Shown piece by piece: positions 53,616-63,348 of a stretch of 64,000 nucleotides of DNA. How positions within the stretch are numbered: the first letter of the stretch is position 1; every line of letters begins with the position of its first letter. The DNA is from Bacteroidales bacterium (lineage in GTDB: Bacteria > Bacteroidota > Bacteroidia > Bacteroidales > UBA932). The notes under the pieces are model-generated. The model saw nothing but the letters and a program-made list of their open reading frames with translations. It was not told the DNA's origin and did not search any database. The stretch lies in NCBI GenBank assembly GCA_015060245.1, contig SUYU01000006.1, forward strand, positions 1-64,000. Direction: 5' to 3'. Both the position numbers and the translations under genes were made by a program.

Positions 53616-54071
53616 ATGAAGAAGGTGTTATCATATCTTTTCTCTGTATTGCTTGTAGGAGTGTATATGCTCTCTACAATGGGATATGGTATACATCAAT
53701 GTGCCTTTGAGGGCTCCAATGACGTCATTTTGCTTTTTGGCGAGACACCATGCGAGTATGTGCATGCCAAGAAGGAGGATGCCCGGGAGTGCCGGTGTTG
53801 CCCTGTGCACATCTCCGCAGACGGCACTTGTTGCGGGGTGGCCCATGACGGATGCTGCACTACTGAAACTTTTGTGCTTTCGCAGGACCAGGTAAATTCC
53901 AACAATGACTTTGACCAGACACCGTTTTTAGATTGTGCGTATCTTGTACATAACAGCACAATATTTTCAAACGGTTGTGAATCTCAGATATATTCAGGCG
54001 TAATCTTTCCAACTGGCTTTGTTGTAAAGGATTGTGCCATTCATGTAATCAATTCCCAATTTAGGATATAA
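53616..54071 (+). CDS. HYC_CC_PP-like Cys-rich exported protein
   Basis: 151 residues from ATG 53616 (MKKVLSYLFSVLLVGVYMLS signal); an in-frame start 27 bp upstream is less likely. The mature region has GYGIHQC, ECRCC, TCCGVAHDGCC and ETFVLSQDQ, matching the pattern of Bacteroidetes HYC_CC_PP-type proteins, which sit beside metal TonB receptors. Cys/His spacing suggests metal binding in the periplasm. It precedes a TonB receptor and a secreted HMA protein, as expected for such a metal cluster. Confidence 0.7.
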   Translation: MKKVLSYLFSVLLVGVYMLSTMGYGIHQCAFEGSNDVILLFGETPCEYVHAKKEDARECRCCPVHISADGTCCGVAHDGCCTTETFVLSQDQVNSNNDFDQTPFLDCAYLVHNSTIFSNGCESQIYSGVIFPTGFVVKDCAIHVINSQFRI

Positions 54072-54224
54072 GGGTCCGTTCGGGCTCCCAAGGGTTGTAC
54101 ATTTTTGTATGACTCCTCTTTTTGTGTTCACAATCAGTCTCCCCAGATATGTATCCATGCAGATTGGACTCTAAATCATCGGAGAATTTTAAATCATAGG
54201 AAATAATCAAATACTTAATAAAAC

Positions 54225-56498
54225 ATGAAGAAATTAATTATTCTATTTTTCTGCCTGTTCGCATTTTCATTTGCAAATGCACAGGATTTTAAAGGAAAGG
54301 TTTTTCTGCTTAATGCAGATGGCCAGAAAGAGCCTGCTGGCTTTGCAACTATCGTGTGTATTGAGAACGGTATGGTTGCAGAGGCTGACATGGATGGCAA
54401 CTTCGCCTTCAAGAGGGTAAAATTGGAGAAGGCTACATTCTATGCAACTTTTATCGGTTACACAAAAGATACAGTTGTTGTAAACATTCCTCATGAGTAC
54501 CACGAGTTCAACCTTAAGGATGAGAATGAGTTGGGTGCCTTGGTGGTTACAGGCCGTCAGGAGGCCAACTACCTTTCAAAGAGTACACCTGTGCGTACAG
54601 AGGTGATTACTGCTGCCGGTTTGTGCAAGATGGCCTGCTGTAACTTGGCTGAGAGTTTTGAGAACTCGGCAAGTGTGAGCGTGGGTTATTCAGATGCAGT
54701 GTCGGGTGCAAAGCAGATCAAATTGTTGGGTCTGTCGGGAACATATGTGCAGATGTTGGATGAGAACAAGCCTATCATGAGAGGTCTTGCATCTCCATTC
54801 GGTTTGACATATATCCCGGGACAGTGGTTGGAGAGCATCCAGATTGCAAAGGGCCCGTCATCTGTAATCAATGGCTTGGAGGGCATTACAGGTCTTATCA
54901 ATATGGAGCACCGCAAACCGACAGCGGAGAATCCTCTATTTGTAAACTTGTTCACCAACCAGGAGTTGAAACTTGAGGCAAATGTGGCATCTTCACTTCA
55001 GTTGAATGAGAAATGGAGCACTGTAATTATGGCTCATGCTTCAGGTGATACAAAAGAGCATGACGGCAACGATGACGGCTTTAAAGATGAGCCTAAGACT
55101 CTACAGTTGAACTTTGACAACAGATGGTTGTACCAGGCTGCTCCTGGTGGAGTACAGATCCGTTTTGGTGTAAAGGCATTCACTGACAAGAGAATCGGCG
55201 GTCAGATGGATTACAAGGAGGGCATGAATGACTTTGGCGTATTTGACGCATTCAAAAAAGGTATCTGGGGTTCTGAGATCCACAACTCAGGTATTGACGG
55301 CAACTTCAAATTGGGTATTCCTCTTTCAAACGAGGGTGCCGAGAGCCTTGCGTTCGTTGCAACATACTCATACTACGACATGAATACAAGTTACGGTACA
55401 AAATATTACAAGGGACACCAGAACATGGCTTTTGTAAATGCTATGTACCAGAACCAGATTCATGAGAACCACCACTACACTTTCGGTATTGCCGGCCAGT
55501 ATGACAAAATAAGCGAGGATTACAAGAGCATGATGTTTGATGCAGGCAAAAATCCTGTTGCTGCAGTAACTTCTCCAAGATTGAATGGAATCGAGGATAA
55601 GATGTTTGGCGTATTTGGTGAGTATACTTTCACTAATGACAAGTTTACAGCAGTGGTAGGTGCAAGAGGTGATTACCACTCTGAAGGCGGTTGGGTGTTT
55701 GGCCCAAGAGCAAACTTGAAGTACTCATTTACAGATAATACCATTGTAAGACTTACCGGTGGCAGAGGCTTCAGACATGCAAATATAATTGCCGACAATC
55801 TTGGCCTTATGTCATCTTCAAGGGAGATAGATATTGAAGAAGATATCAATATGGAGGATGCCTGGACATTTGGAGGTAACTTTACACAATACTTCAAATT
55901 GGGCGAGAGCGAGAACTCTTATGTAAGTTTTGACTACTTCCGCAGCAGTTTCAATAACCAACTTGTTGTTGACTGGGACAAGGCTGCAGACAAGAACCGC
56001 GTTTCTGTTTACAACTGCCATGGCCGTTCATTCACAGATACATACCAGTTTGACTTGTCAGTTGAGCCATTCAAGAGATTTACAGCAATCCTTACATACC
56101 GTTATACAAATGCTAAGGTTGAGATGGACGGTCAAGGCCTTGTAAACCGCCCTTTGATGAGCAAATACAAAGGTGTATTGAACATCCAGTATGCTACAAA
56201 CCTTAATAAATGGACATTTGACGTGACTGCACAGTTGAACGGCCCAGCACCGCTTCCATTGTTCATGGGTGGCGGCGAGTCAGAGGTTTACCCTATGTTC
56301 TATGCCCAGATTACCAAGAAGTTCAGAGGAGTTGACGTTTATGTAGGTGTTGAGAACATAGGAAACTACATGCAGGAGAATCCAATTATCAGCGCAGAAG
56401 ATCCATACTCTCCAGATTTCAATGCTTCAATGGTTTGGGGTCCTCTTATGGGAAGAAAATTCTACGCAGGCATGAGACTTACTTTGTGGAAAAAATAG
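54225..56498 (+). CDS. TonB-dependent outer-membrane receptor (metal group)
   Basis: 757 residues with a signal peptide (FSFANAQD), an N-terminal carboxypeptidase-regulatory-like domain (about 22-100), a plug domain (about 115-215, with GLCKMACCNLAESFENSASVSV), and a barrel ending in LTLWKK. The plug carries a local CC pair in MACCNLAES. The neighbours (Cys-rich protein upstream, HMA protein downstream) point to metal uptake rather than glycan uptake, and no SusD is present. Confidence 0.9.
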   Translation: MKKLIILFFCLFAFSFANAQDFKGKVFLLNADGQKEPAGFATIVCIENGMVAEADMDGNFAFKRVKLEKATFYATFIGYTKDTVVVNIPHEYHEFNLKDENELGALVVTGRQEANYLSKSTPVRTEVITAAGLCKMACCNLAESFENSASVSVGYSDAVSGAKQIKLLGLSGTYVQMLDENKPIMRGLASPFGLTYIPGQWLESIQIAKGPSSVINGLEGITGLINMEHRKPTAENPLFVNLFTNQELKLEANVASSLQLNEKWSTVIMAHASGDTKEHDGNDDGFKDEPKTLQLNFDNRWLYQAAPGGVQIRFGVKAFTDKRIGGQMDYKEGMNDFGVFDAFKKGIWGSEIHNSGIDGNFKLGIPLSNEGAESLAFVATYSYYDMNTSYGTKYYKGHQNMAFVNAMYQNQIHENHHYTFGIAGQYDKISEDYKSMMFDAGKNPVAAVTSPRLNGIEDKMFGVFGEYTFTNDKFTAVVGARGDYHSEGGWVFGPRANLKYSFTDNTIVRLTGGRGFRHANIIADNLGLMSSSREIDIEEDINMEDAWTFGGNFTQYFKLGESENSYVSFDYFRSSFNNQLVVDWDKAADKNRVSVYNCHGRSFTDTYQFDLSVEPFKRFTAILTYRYTNAKVEMDGQGLVNRPLMSKYKGVLNIQYATNLNKWTFDVTAQLNGPAPLPLFMGGGESEVYPMFYAQITKKFRGVDVYVGVENIGNYMQENPIISAEDPYSPDFNASMVWGPLMGRKFYAGMRLTLWKK

Positions 56499-56553
56499 TT
56501 TGATTTAATTGAAAAAGTGATAATTTTGTAAAAACAACTAAATGACAGGTATT

Positions 56554-56877
56554 ATGAAAGCATTTAAAATTTTTGTTGCTGTATTGGTTGCAACATTTGC
56601 ATTCTCATTCAATGCACAGGCTCAGAAAGAGAAAAAAGGCTCAATGGAAGAGGTTACTTTCTCAGTAGATATCCACTGTGAGAGTTGCAAGACCAAATGT
56701 GAGGCAAATCTTCCTTACATCAAAGGTGTAAAGGATTTCAAAGTAGATATGGACGCAAATACAATCTGGTTCAAATTTGACGGTTCAAAAGTTACAAAAC
56801 AGAAATTGAGTTCTGAGTTGGCAAAATTGGGATACCCTGGAACAGAGGTTAAACCTGAAACTGCACAGAAGAAATAG
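56554..56877 (+). CDS. Secreted heavy-metal-associated (HMA) domain protein
   Basis: 107 residues from ATG 56554 (ATG 56542 would add four residues). A signal peptide (VLVATFAFSFNAQAQ) is followed by an HMA-like fold with IHCESCKTKCEAN in place of the usual GMTCxxC. The extra Cys five residues on (CESCKTKC) could give a three-Cys site. The rest (GVKDFKVDMDANTIWFKFD) fits the ferredoxin-like HMA domain. It is probably a periplasmic metal carrier working with the TonB receptor 55 bp upstream. Confidence 0.85.
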   Translation: MKAFKIFVAVLVATFAFSFNAQAQKEKKGSMEEVTFSVDIHCESCKTKCEANLPYIKGVKDFKVDMDANTIWFKFDGSKVTKQKLSSELAKLGYPGTEVKPETAQKK

Positions 56878-56898
56878 TCTCAGCAGGTGAGTTACCGG

Positions 56899-56934
56899 AA
56901 AGGGAGGGCCGCACGGCTCTCCCTTTATTTTTAA
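56899..56934 (+). terminator. Terminator after the HMA gene
   Basis: Stem AAAGGGAGGGCCG (56899-56911) / CGGCTCTCCCTTT (56914-56926) with one G-T pair, then ATTTTTA. It is 22 bp after the HMA stop codon. Confidence 0.8.
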
Positions 56935-56946
56935 TGGGCCGATTGA

Positions 56947-56978
56947 TTTGTGAGTATATGTAAATCTTAGTAAATTTG
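56947..56978 (+). promoter_or_regulatory. Bacteroidetes-type promoter of the GH9 gene
   Basis: TTTG (56947-56950), 20 bp, TAAATTTG (56971-56978). It is 40 bp before the ATG at 57019 and after the preceding terminator, so the GH9 gene starts a new transcript. Confidence 0.82.
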
Positions 56979-57018
56979 CCGGACAATATATAAGGTGGCA
57001 CAACTTAAAATTTGGATT

Positions 57019-59511
57019 ATGAAAAGGTTAGTTTTGCTTCTGTTTGCCTTTGCTTTATCTGCAGCAACGGCAATGGCGGACCAGTGGATCAGGGTCAATC
57101 AGTTGGGATATCTTCCGGCTGATAAAAAAGTTGCAGTCTTCATCTCTACGGAGGAGTCTATCGGTGGGGTATTTTCTGTGTATGATGCCTCTACCAAGAA
57201 ACCGGTATATACATCGTTTGCAAGCCGTGCCGAAGATGCTGCAAAATGGGGCATGAAGAGCGCTTTCAGACTCGATTTCTCAAACCTTTCAAAAAAAGGT
57301 GGATATTATGTGGTTTTCAACGGTGCAAAATCTGAAGTGTTCAAAATATCTCCTGATGTATATGAGGGACTTGCAGATTACCTGTTGGAATATTTGAGGC
57401 AGCAGCGATGCGGCTACAATCCGTACAATGATACGCTATGCCATCAGCATGACGGTTATATTGTTGATCACCCTACAAGAAGCGGAGAGAGGATTGATGT
57501 TACCGGCGGATGGCACGATGCAACAGACTATCTGCAGTACCTTACAACTTCTGCCACTACAACATACCATCTGATGTTCGCTTACATGCAGCAGAAGGAT
57601 AAATCAATGTTCAAGGATCTGTATGATGCCATGGGCCGCAAGGGAGCAAACGGCATTCCTGATATTCTTGATGAGGCCAGATGGGGCCTTGACTGGATGA
57701 TGAAGATGAACCCCGAAGATAGGGTCATGTTCAACCAGATTGCAGATGACAGGGATCATGCCGGATTCAGGGTGCCGTACAGAGACTCTGTAGATTATGG
57801 TTGGGGCCCTGGAATGGGAAGACCTGTCTATTTTGTTACCGGCAAGCCTCAGGGGCTCGGCAAATGGATAAACAGAACAACCGGTGTATCCTCTACTGCA
57901 GGAAAATTCTCTTCTACATTCGCTTTGGGTGCCAGACTCTTTGAAAAGATTGACCCGCAGTTCGCCAGAACCATGATGGTAAAGGCAATGCAGGCCTATG
58001 ACTTTGCTGTGGAGGAGCCTGGAAATACCCAGACCGCATGTCTGGTTTCACCATATTTCTATGAGGAGGATTCGTATGTGGATGATATAGAACTTGCTGC
58101 AGCAACCATGTACGATGCCTACAAATCTGACGAGTGGCTCAAGAGGGCAGACTATTGGGGAGAACTTGAACCTGTATCACCTTGGATGGAGTTGGGCCGG
58201 GGAAGGCACTACCAGTTCTACCCTTTCATAAATCTGGGCCATTACTATCTTGCCTCTTCTCCCGACAGCATTGTCGCTGCAAAATATCAGGCATTCATGA
58301 AGCAGGGACTCACTGATTTGAAGGAGAGGGCGGCCGGAGATCCCTTCATGAATGGAATACCATATATCTGGTGCTCAAATAATCTTGCTTCTGCCGCCAT
58401 AACACAGGCAAGACTCTATAATCAGGTAACCGGCGATACCTCTTTTGTTGAAATGGAGGCGGCCTTGAGGGATTGGCTGCTTGGCTGTAACCCATGGGGT
58501 ACAACAATGATTGTAGGGTACCCTGCAGGCGGAAGCGATGTGCCTTTGTGGCCCCATTCATCATATACAGTTGTAAGCGGTGACCTTACATACGGAGGCC
58601 TGGTTGACGGACCTGTCTACAGAACTGTCTTTGAAGAGAGGGCGGGAGGCTCCCTTACAAAGGATGATGAGTATGCAGTATTCAATGCGGGCATAGCAGT
58701 TTACCATGATGATATTGGCGACTACGCAAGCAATGAGCCTACAATGGACGGAACTGCAGGCCTGGCATACTATTTTGCAACAATGGAGTCACTTGGAATG
58801 GAGCAGAGCAGCCTTGAAGTTGAAAAGGACAATTATGGTGCAATAGTGAGAATTGAGCCGGAAAAGAAGAATATTTACCTTGTGTTTACTGCAGATTCAA
58901 TGTTCCAGGGTGGCGAAAAGATATTGAAAACCCTTAAGAAAGAGAGAATCAAGGGGTCATTCTTCCTTACAGGCAATTGCTTGAGGATGGATGAACACAG
59001 AAATCTTATAAACGACATAATCAAGGCCGGCCATTATGTAGGAGGCCATTCAAACGGACATTTGCTCTATTGTGCGTGGGAGAATAGAGATTCCATGCTT
59101 GTATCAAGGGATGAACTTGTTAATGATTTGAGACAGAATGCCCGTGAACTTGAGCATTTTGATGTGACTGTAGACGAGAGCAGGTGGTATCTGCCTCCAT
59201 ATGAGTATTATAACCAAGAGTGTGTGAACATTATTGAAAATATGGGTTATAAGGTGTTGAACTATACACCTGGAACCGCCACACCTGCAGATTATACAAC
59301 ACCGTCAATGAAAAACTACCAGAGTTCACAGAAACTTATTGACCGGTTGTATACATACGAAAAGGCTGTCGGGCTTAAAGGGGCTGTAATACTCATACAT
59401 CCGGGAGTGGATGAGTCAAGGACCGACAGATTATATAACAGATTAGGTGAAATAATTCAGTATCTGAAGAGAAGGGGCTACTCGTTCAAGTCCTTGAAAG
59501 ATGTTGAATAG
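57019..59511 (+). CDS. Glycoside hydrolase family 9 enzyme fused to a polysaccharide-deacetylase-like domain
   Basis: 830 residues from ATG 57019 (the longer frame starts with GTG at 56995). After a signal peptide (LSAATAMADQ), residues about 20-110 form the CelD N-terminal Ig-like domain (WIRVNQLGYLPADKKVAVF), and the GH9 catalytic domain follows with HDATD (D167, D170) and the acid E573 in ASNEPTMDGTAG. The C-terminal about 210 residues (from IYLVFTADSM) resemble a CE4 NodB domain: HSNGH (H677, H681), a proline-aromatic WYLPPYEYY and the LIHPG block. The TFDDG motif is TADS, so one metal-binding Asp is missing. It probably cleaves beta-1,4-glucans or related chains. Confidence 0.9.
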   Translation: MKRLVLLLFAFALSAATAMADQWIRVNQLGYLPADKKVAVFISTEESIGGVFSVYDASTKKPVYTSFASRAEDAAKWGMKSAFRLDFSNLSKKGGYYVVFNGAKSEVFKISPDVYEGLADYLLEYLRQQRCGYNPYNDTLCHQHDGYIVDHPTRSGERIDVTGGWHDATDYLQYLTTSATTTYHLMFAYMQQKDKSMFKDLYDAMGRKGANGIPDILDEARWGLDWMMKMNPEDRVMFNQIADDRDHAGFRVPYRDSVDYGWGPGMGRPVYFVTGKPQGLGKWINRTTGVSSTAGKFSSTFALGARLFEKIDPQFARTMMVKAMQAYDFAVEEPGNTQTACLVSPYFYEEDSYVDDIELAAATMYDAYKSDEWLKRADYWGELEPVSPWMELGRGRHYQFYPFINLGHYYLASSPDSIVAAKYQAFMKQGLTDLKERAAGDPFMNGIPYIWCSNNLASAAITQARLYNQVTGDTSFVEMEAALRDWLLGCNPWGTTMIVGYPAGGSDVPLWPHSSYTVVSGDLTYGGLVDGPVYRTVFEERAGGSLTKDDEYAVFNAGIAVYHDDIGDYASNEPTMDGTAGLAYYFATMESLGMEQSSLEVEKDNYGAIVRIEPEKKNIYLVFTADSMFQGGEKILKTLKKERIKGSFFLTGNCLRMDEHRNLINDIIKAGHYVGGHSNGHLLYCAWENRDSMLVSRDELVNDLRQNARELEHFDVTVDESRWYLPPYEYYNQECVNIIENMGYKVLNYTPGTATPADYTTPSMKNYQSSQKLIDRLYTYEKAVGLKGAVILIHPGVDESRTDRLYNRLGEIIQYLKRRGYSFKSLKDVE

Positions 59512-59545
59512 TTGAGAAGATTGGAACCACATTAACATTATAGCA

Positions 59546-60409
59546 ATGTATAAAATTGTAAAAAAAGAGATTTTGAGTCCTGTCATTTGCCTTATGGAGG
59601 TAGAGGCTCCCAGAGTTGCACATGCTGCAAAACCAGGCCAGTTCCTGATTGTGCGTGCATGCGAAGAGGGCGAGAGGGTGCCTTTGACTGTCTGTAATTT
59701 CGACAGGGAGAAGGGAACGGTAACAATTGTTACACAGATTGTAGGAGCATCAAGCAGAAGGATATGCTCATTGAACGAAGGCGATTGCCTTGTAGACGTT
59801 GCCGGACCGCTTGGTCAGCCGTCGGAGTTTGTTGGAGTGCCGGTTGAGGAACTGAAAAAGCAAAGATATATTTTTATAGCAGGCGGACTTGGCGTTGCAC
59901 CTGTCTATCCGCAGGCAAAGTATCTGCACGAAGCAGGAGCCAGTGTCGATATCATAATTGGAGCCAAAACAGCAGAACTGCTTATTCTTGAAGATAAGAT
60001 GAGGGCAGTATGCGATAATCTTTACATTTGTACCGATGACGGTTCAAAAGGAGAGAAGGGGCTTGTTACCGCAATGCTGTCAAAACTTGTTGAGGGTGGC
60101 AAGGAGTATACCCAAGCAGTAGCCATAGGCCCTATGATCATGATGAAGTTTGTGGCACAGACAACCGCCAAATACAATTTGCCGCTTGTAGTGAGCCTTA
60201 ATACGCTTATGGTTGACGGTACCGGCATGTGCGGAGCGTGCAGGGTAACCGTTGGCGGCCAGACAAAGTTTGCCTGTGTGGACGGTCCCGAGTTTGACGC
60301 ATATCAGGTTGATTTTGAAGAGGCAATGCGCCGGCAGGCAATGTACAAGCCCCAGGAGATAGAGAGTGATCACAAGTGTAAAATTGGAATAGAGAGAAGC
60401 AATGGCTAG
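59546..60409 (+). CDS. nfnA: NfnA-type FAD/NAD-binding, [2Fe-2S] subunit (sulfide dehydrogenase-like)
   Basis: 287 residues, resembling the electron-transfer subunit of dihydroorotate dehydrogenase B and NfnA/SudB. FAD-binding RVPLTVCNF and NAD-binding FIAGGLGVAPVYP segments are seen, and the iron-sulfur region is GTGMCGACRV (C229, C232) with C244 in FACVDG and an Asp (D224) before them, as in NfnA, where an Asp can be a fourth ligand. With NfnB it bifurcates electrons from NADPH to NAD and ferredoxin. It overlaps the next gene by 8 bp. Confidence 0.88.
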   Translation: MYKIVKKEILSPVICLMEVEAPRVAHAAKPGQFLIVRACEEGERVPLTVCNFDREKGTVTIVTQIVGASSRRICSLNEGDCLVDVAGPLGQPSEFVGVPVEELKKQRYIFIAGGLGVAPVYPQAKYLHEAGASVDIIIGAKTAELLILEDKMRAVCDNLYICTDDGSKGEKGLVTAMLSKLVEGGKEYTQAVAIGPMIMMKFVAQTTAKYNLPLVVSLNTLMVDGTGMCGACRVTVGGQTKFACVDGPEFDAYQVDFEEAMRRQAMYKPQEIESDHKCKIGIERSNG

Positions 60410-61793
60410 AAATATGTCGCGTGTTGCCGTCAGAGAGCAGGATCCAAAGGTGAGGGCAACAAATTTTGAAGAGGTAAGTTACGGTTATAATGAGCAGGAG
60501 GCCGTTCTTGAGGCGTCGAGATGCTTGAATTGCAAAAAGCCCTCATGTATGACAGCCTGTCCTGTATCGGTAAAGATTCCGTTCTTTATTGAGAAGATTG
60601 TAAAAGGAGACTTTGCAGAGGCTGCAAGAGTTATATCAATAGACAGTTCGCTTCCTGCTATTTGCGGAAGGGTTTGTCCGCAGGAGACCCAATGTGAGGG
60701 TTCTTGTGTGCTTGGCGTAAAGGGTGAGCCCGTGGCAATCGGCAAACTCGAGAGGTTTGTGGCAGACTGGAGCAGGGAGAACGGGGTCTCTTTTGTTGAG
60801 AAAGATGAGCCTAACGGTGTCAAGGTTGCAGTTGTCGGCAGTGGTCCGAGCGGTCTTGCATGTGCAAGTGACCTTGCAAAGATGGGCTACGATGTAACAA
60901 TATTCGAGAGTCTGCACAAGGCCGGTGGAGTGCTCATGTATGGCATACCGGAGTTCAGATTGCCAAAAGACAAGGTGGTGGCTGCGGAAATTGAGAATGT
61001 AAAGGCATTGGGTGTAAAGATAGAGACCAATGTAATTATAGGACGCACATTGAGTGTTGACGAACTCTTTGAGCAGGAGGGATTCAAGGCTGTGTTCATT
61101 GGTCTGGGGGCAGGCCTTCCAAAATTTATGAACATACCGGGCGAGAACCTCAACGGAGTGTTGTCGGCCAATGAGTTCCTTACCAGAAACAACCTTATGC
61201 AGGCATACAAGGAGGAGTCGCATACTCCAATCTTTGTGGGCAGAAAGGTGTGTGTTGTAGGTGGTGGCAATGTCGCCATGGATGCTGCAAGAACTGCCAT
61301 GCGTCTTGGTGCCGACAGGGTCTCAATCGTTTACAGAAGAACAGAGAATGAGTTGCCGGCCCGTCGGGAAGAGATACATCATGCAAAGGAGGAGGGTATA
61401 GAGTTCCGCTTCCTTGTAAATCCTGTGGAGATTGCCGGAGATGAGAGGGGCTGGGTAAAGGGTCTTGTGTGTGAAGAGATGGTATTGGGTGAACCTGATG
61501 CAAGCGGCAGATGCTCCGTAACTCCAAAGGAGGGGTCAAGGGTTGAAATAGAGGCTGATACTGTTATAATGTCGTTGGGTACCTCTCCAAATCCTTTGGT
61601 GGCCAATACAACCGAAGGTCTCAAGAAGAACCGCAGGGGCGGCATTGAGGCAACTGAAGAGGGCAAAACAACTCGTGAAGGCATTTTTGCCGGAGGAGAT
61701 GCCGTTACAGGAGCAGCAACCGTAATTTTGGCCATGGGAGCCGGACGCAAGGCTGCAAAATCAATTGATGAATATATTAAATCGTTAAAATAG
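60402..61793 (+). CDS. nfnB: NfnB-type / glutamate-synthase small-subunit-like oxidoreductase
   Basis: 463 residues. The N-terminal [4Fe-4S] domain has CLNCKKPSCMTACP and CGRVCPQETQCEGSC. It is followed by two nucleotide-binding folds, VAVVGSGPSGLACASDLAKM and VCVVGGGNVAMDAARTAMR. Such proteins were named GltA homologues but, next to NfnA, the large subunit of the NADH-dependent ferredoxin:NADP oxidoreductase is the better call. It ends exactly where hisS begins. Confidence 0.88.
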   Translation: MARNMSRVAVREQDPKVRATNFEEVSYGYNEQEAVLEASRCLNCKKPSCMTACPVSVKIPFFIEKIVKGDFAEAARVISIDSSLPAICGRVCPQETQCEGSCVLGVKGEPVAIGKLERFVADWSRENGVSFVEKDEPNGVKVAVVGSGPSGLACASDLAKMGYDVTIFESLHKAGGVLMYGIPEFRLPKDKVVAAEIENVKALGVKIETNVIIGRTLSVDELFEQEGFKAVFIGLGAGLPKFMNIPGENLNGVLSANEFLTRNNLMQAYKEESHTPIFVGRKVCVVGGGNVAMDAARTAMRLGADRVSIVYRRTENELPARREEIHHAKEEGIEFRFLVNPVEIAGDERGWVKGLVCEEMVLGEPDASGRCSVTPKEGSRVEIEADTVIMSLGTSPNPLVANTTEGLKKNRRGGIEATEEGKTTREGIFAGGDAVTGAATVILAMGAGRKAAKSIDEYIKSLK

Positions 61794-63149
61794 ATGGCAC
61801 AGAAACCAAGTATTCCAAAGGGAACCAGAGATTTTGGCCCAGCAGAGATGGCGGGCAGAAATTACATATTTGACACAATACGCTCTGTATTCAAAAAGTA
61901 CGGATATGCACCGCTTGAGACCCCTTCAATGGAGAATCTCTCAACATTGTTGGGCAAATATGGCGATGAGGGAGACAAACTTCTCTTTAAAGTGCTCAAT
62001 TCCGGCGATGCTTTTGCTAAAGTGGAGCCTGAGATGTTGTCAAACAGCAATGCACTTTCGTTAAAGGTGTGCGAGAAGGGTCTCAGATACGACCTTACCG
62101 TTCCGTTTGCACGCTATGTGGTACAGCATCAGAATGAACTGGTATTCCCTTTCAAACGCTACCAGATACAGCCTGTATGGAGGGCCGACCGTCCGCAGAA
62201 GGGAAGATACAGGGAGTTCTACCAGTGCGATGTGGATGTTATTGGAAGCAAATCTCTTATAAACGAGTTGGAACTTGTGCAGATTGTAGATGAGGTTTTT
62301 GCAAAATTTGGAGTGAATGTCTGCATCAAAATCAACAACAGGAAGGTATTGCAGGGCTTGAGTGAAATCATTGGCCATCCCGACAAACTTGTTGATATAA
62401 CCGTTGCCATTGATAAAATAGACAAGATTGGACTTGATGCAGTAAAGGATGAGTTGCGTGAAAGGGAAATTGACGAGCAGGGAATCAGCACCATTGAACC
62501 GGTTTTGCTTCTGCAGGGCAGTGCGGCTGAGAAAATTGGGAAGATGAAGGGCATTCTGGCATCTTCAGAGGCAGGAATGAAGGGAGTTGCCGAACTTGAG
62601 GAACTCTTTGGCTACATATCGGCAGCCGGAATCAAACAGGAGGTTGAGATTGACCTCTCATTGGCGAGGGGACTCAACTACTATACCGGAGCGATCTTTG
62701 AGGTAAAGGCAAAGGATTTTGCAATAGGAAGCATCTGCGGTGGCGGAAGATATGATGACCTTACAGGAATCTTTGGCCTTCCAAACATGAGTGGAGTGGG
62801 CATCTCATTTGGTGCCGACAGAATCTATGATGTGCTTCAGGGACTTGAGAAGTTCCCTAAAGAGGCTATTGTTGGAACAAAGATTCTCTTCTCCAATATG
62901 GGAGCAGCCGAAGTTGCATACTCTCTTCCAATCATAGCGGAGTTGAGGGCACAGGGTTTGAATTGTGAGATATATCCCGACAATACCAAACTCAAGAAAC
63001 AGTTTGACTATGCAACCAAAAAGGGAATTCCATACTTTGCAATTGTAGGTGAGGAGGAGATCAATGCCGGTAAAGTAAACGTGAAGAACCTGGAAACAGG
63101 CGAGCAAGTGCAATTGGATAAAAATGCAATATTCTCATTCATAGGCTAA
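61794..63149 (+). CDS. hisS: Histidyl-tRNA synthetase
   Basis: 451 residues. Class II motifs: [17 protein letters not shown] at the N terminus, [30 protein letters not shown] (motif 2), and [16 protein letters not shown] (His-binding). The anticodon domain ends with [12 protein letters not shown]. Its ATG follows the nfnB stop with no gap. It charges tRNA-His. Confidence 0.97.
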   Translation: MAQKPSIPKGTRDFGPAEMAGRNYIFDTIRSVFKKYGYAPLETPSMENLSTLLGKYGDEGDKLLFKVLNSGDAFAKVEPEMLSNSNALSLKVCEKGLRYDLTVPFARYVVQHQNELVFPFKRYQIQPVWRADRPQKGRYREFYQCDVDVIGSKSLINELELVQIVDEVFAKFGVNVCIKINNRKVLQGLSEIIGHPDKLVDITVAIDKIDKIGLDAVKDELREREIDEQGISTIEPVLLLQGSAAEKIGKMKGILASSEAGMKGVAELEELFGYISAAGIKQEVEIDLSLARGLNYYTGAIFEVKAKDFAIGSICGGGRYDDLTGIFGLPNMSGVGISFGADRIYDVLQGLEKFPKEAIVGTKILFSNMGAAEVAYSLPIIAELRAQGLNCEIYPDNTKLKKQFDYATKKGIPYFAIVGEEEINAGKVNVKNLETGEQVQLDKNAIFSFIG

Positions 63150-63193
63150 TATACTCCTTTGTTTGAGAAAGTTGAATAAAAAGTGAAAATAAA

Positions 63194-63225
63194 TTTGGAT
63201 TGTAAAGTAATTAACATTACCTTTG
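63194..63225 (+). promoter_or_regulatory. Bacteroidetes-type promoter of the initiator tRNA
   Basis: TTTG (63194-63197), 20 bp, TACCTTTG (63218-63225), 15 bp before the mature 5' end of the tRNA. Confidence 0.85.
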
Positions 63226-63239
63226 CAGTCCAATAACAC

Positions 63240-63312
<73 letters not shown>

Positions 63313-63316
63313 CTAC

Positions 63317-63348
63317 AAAGGACAAATCGCAAGGTTTGTCCTTTTTTT
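63317..63348 (+). terminator. Terminator after the initiator tRNA
   Basis: Stem AAAGGACAAA (63317-63326) / TTTGTCCTTT (63335-63344) with loop TCGCAAGG, then a T-run. It closes the tRNA transcript. Confidence 0.92.
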
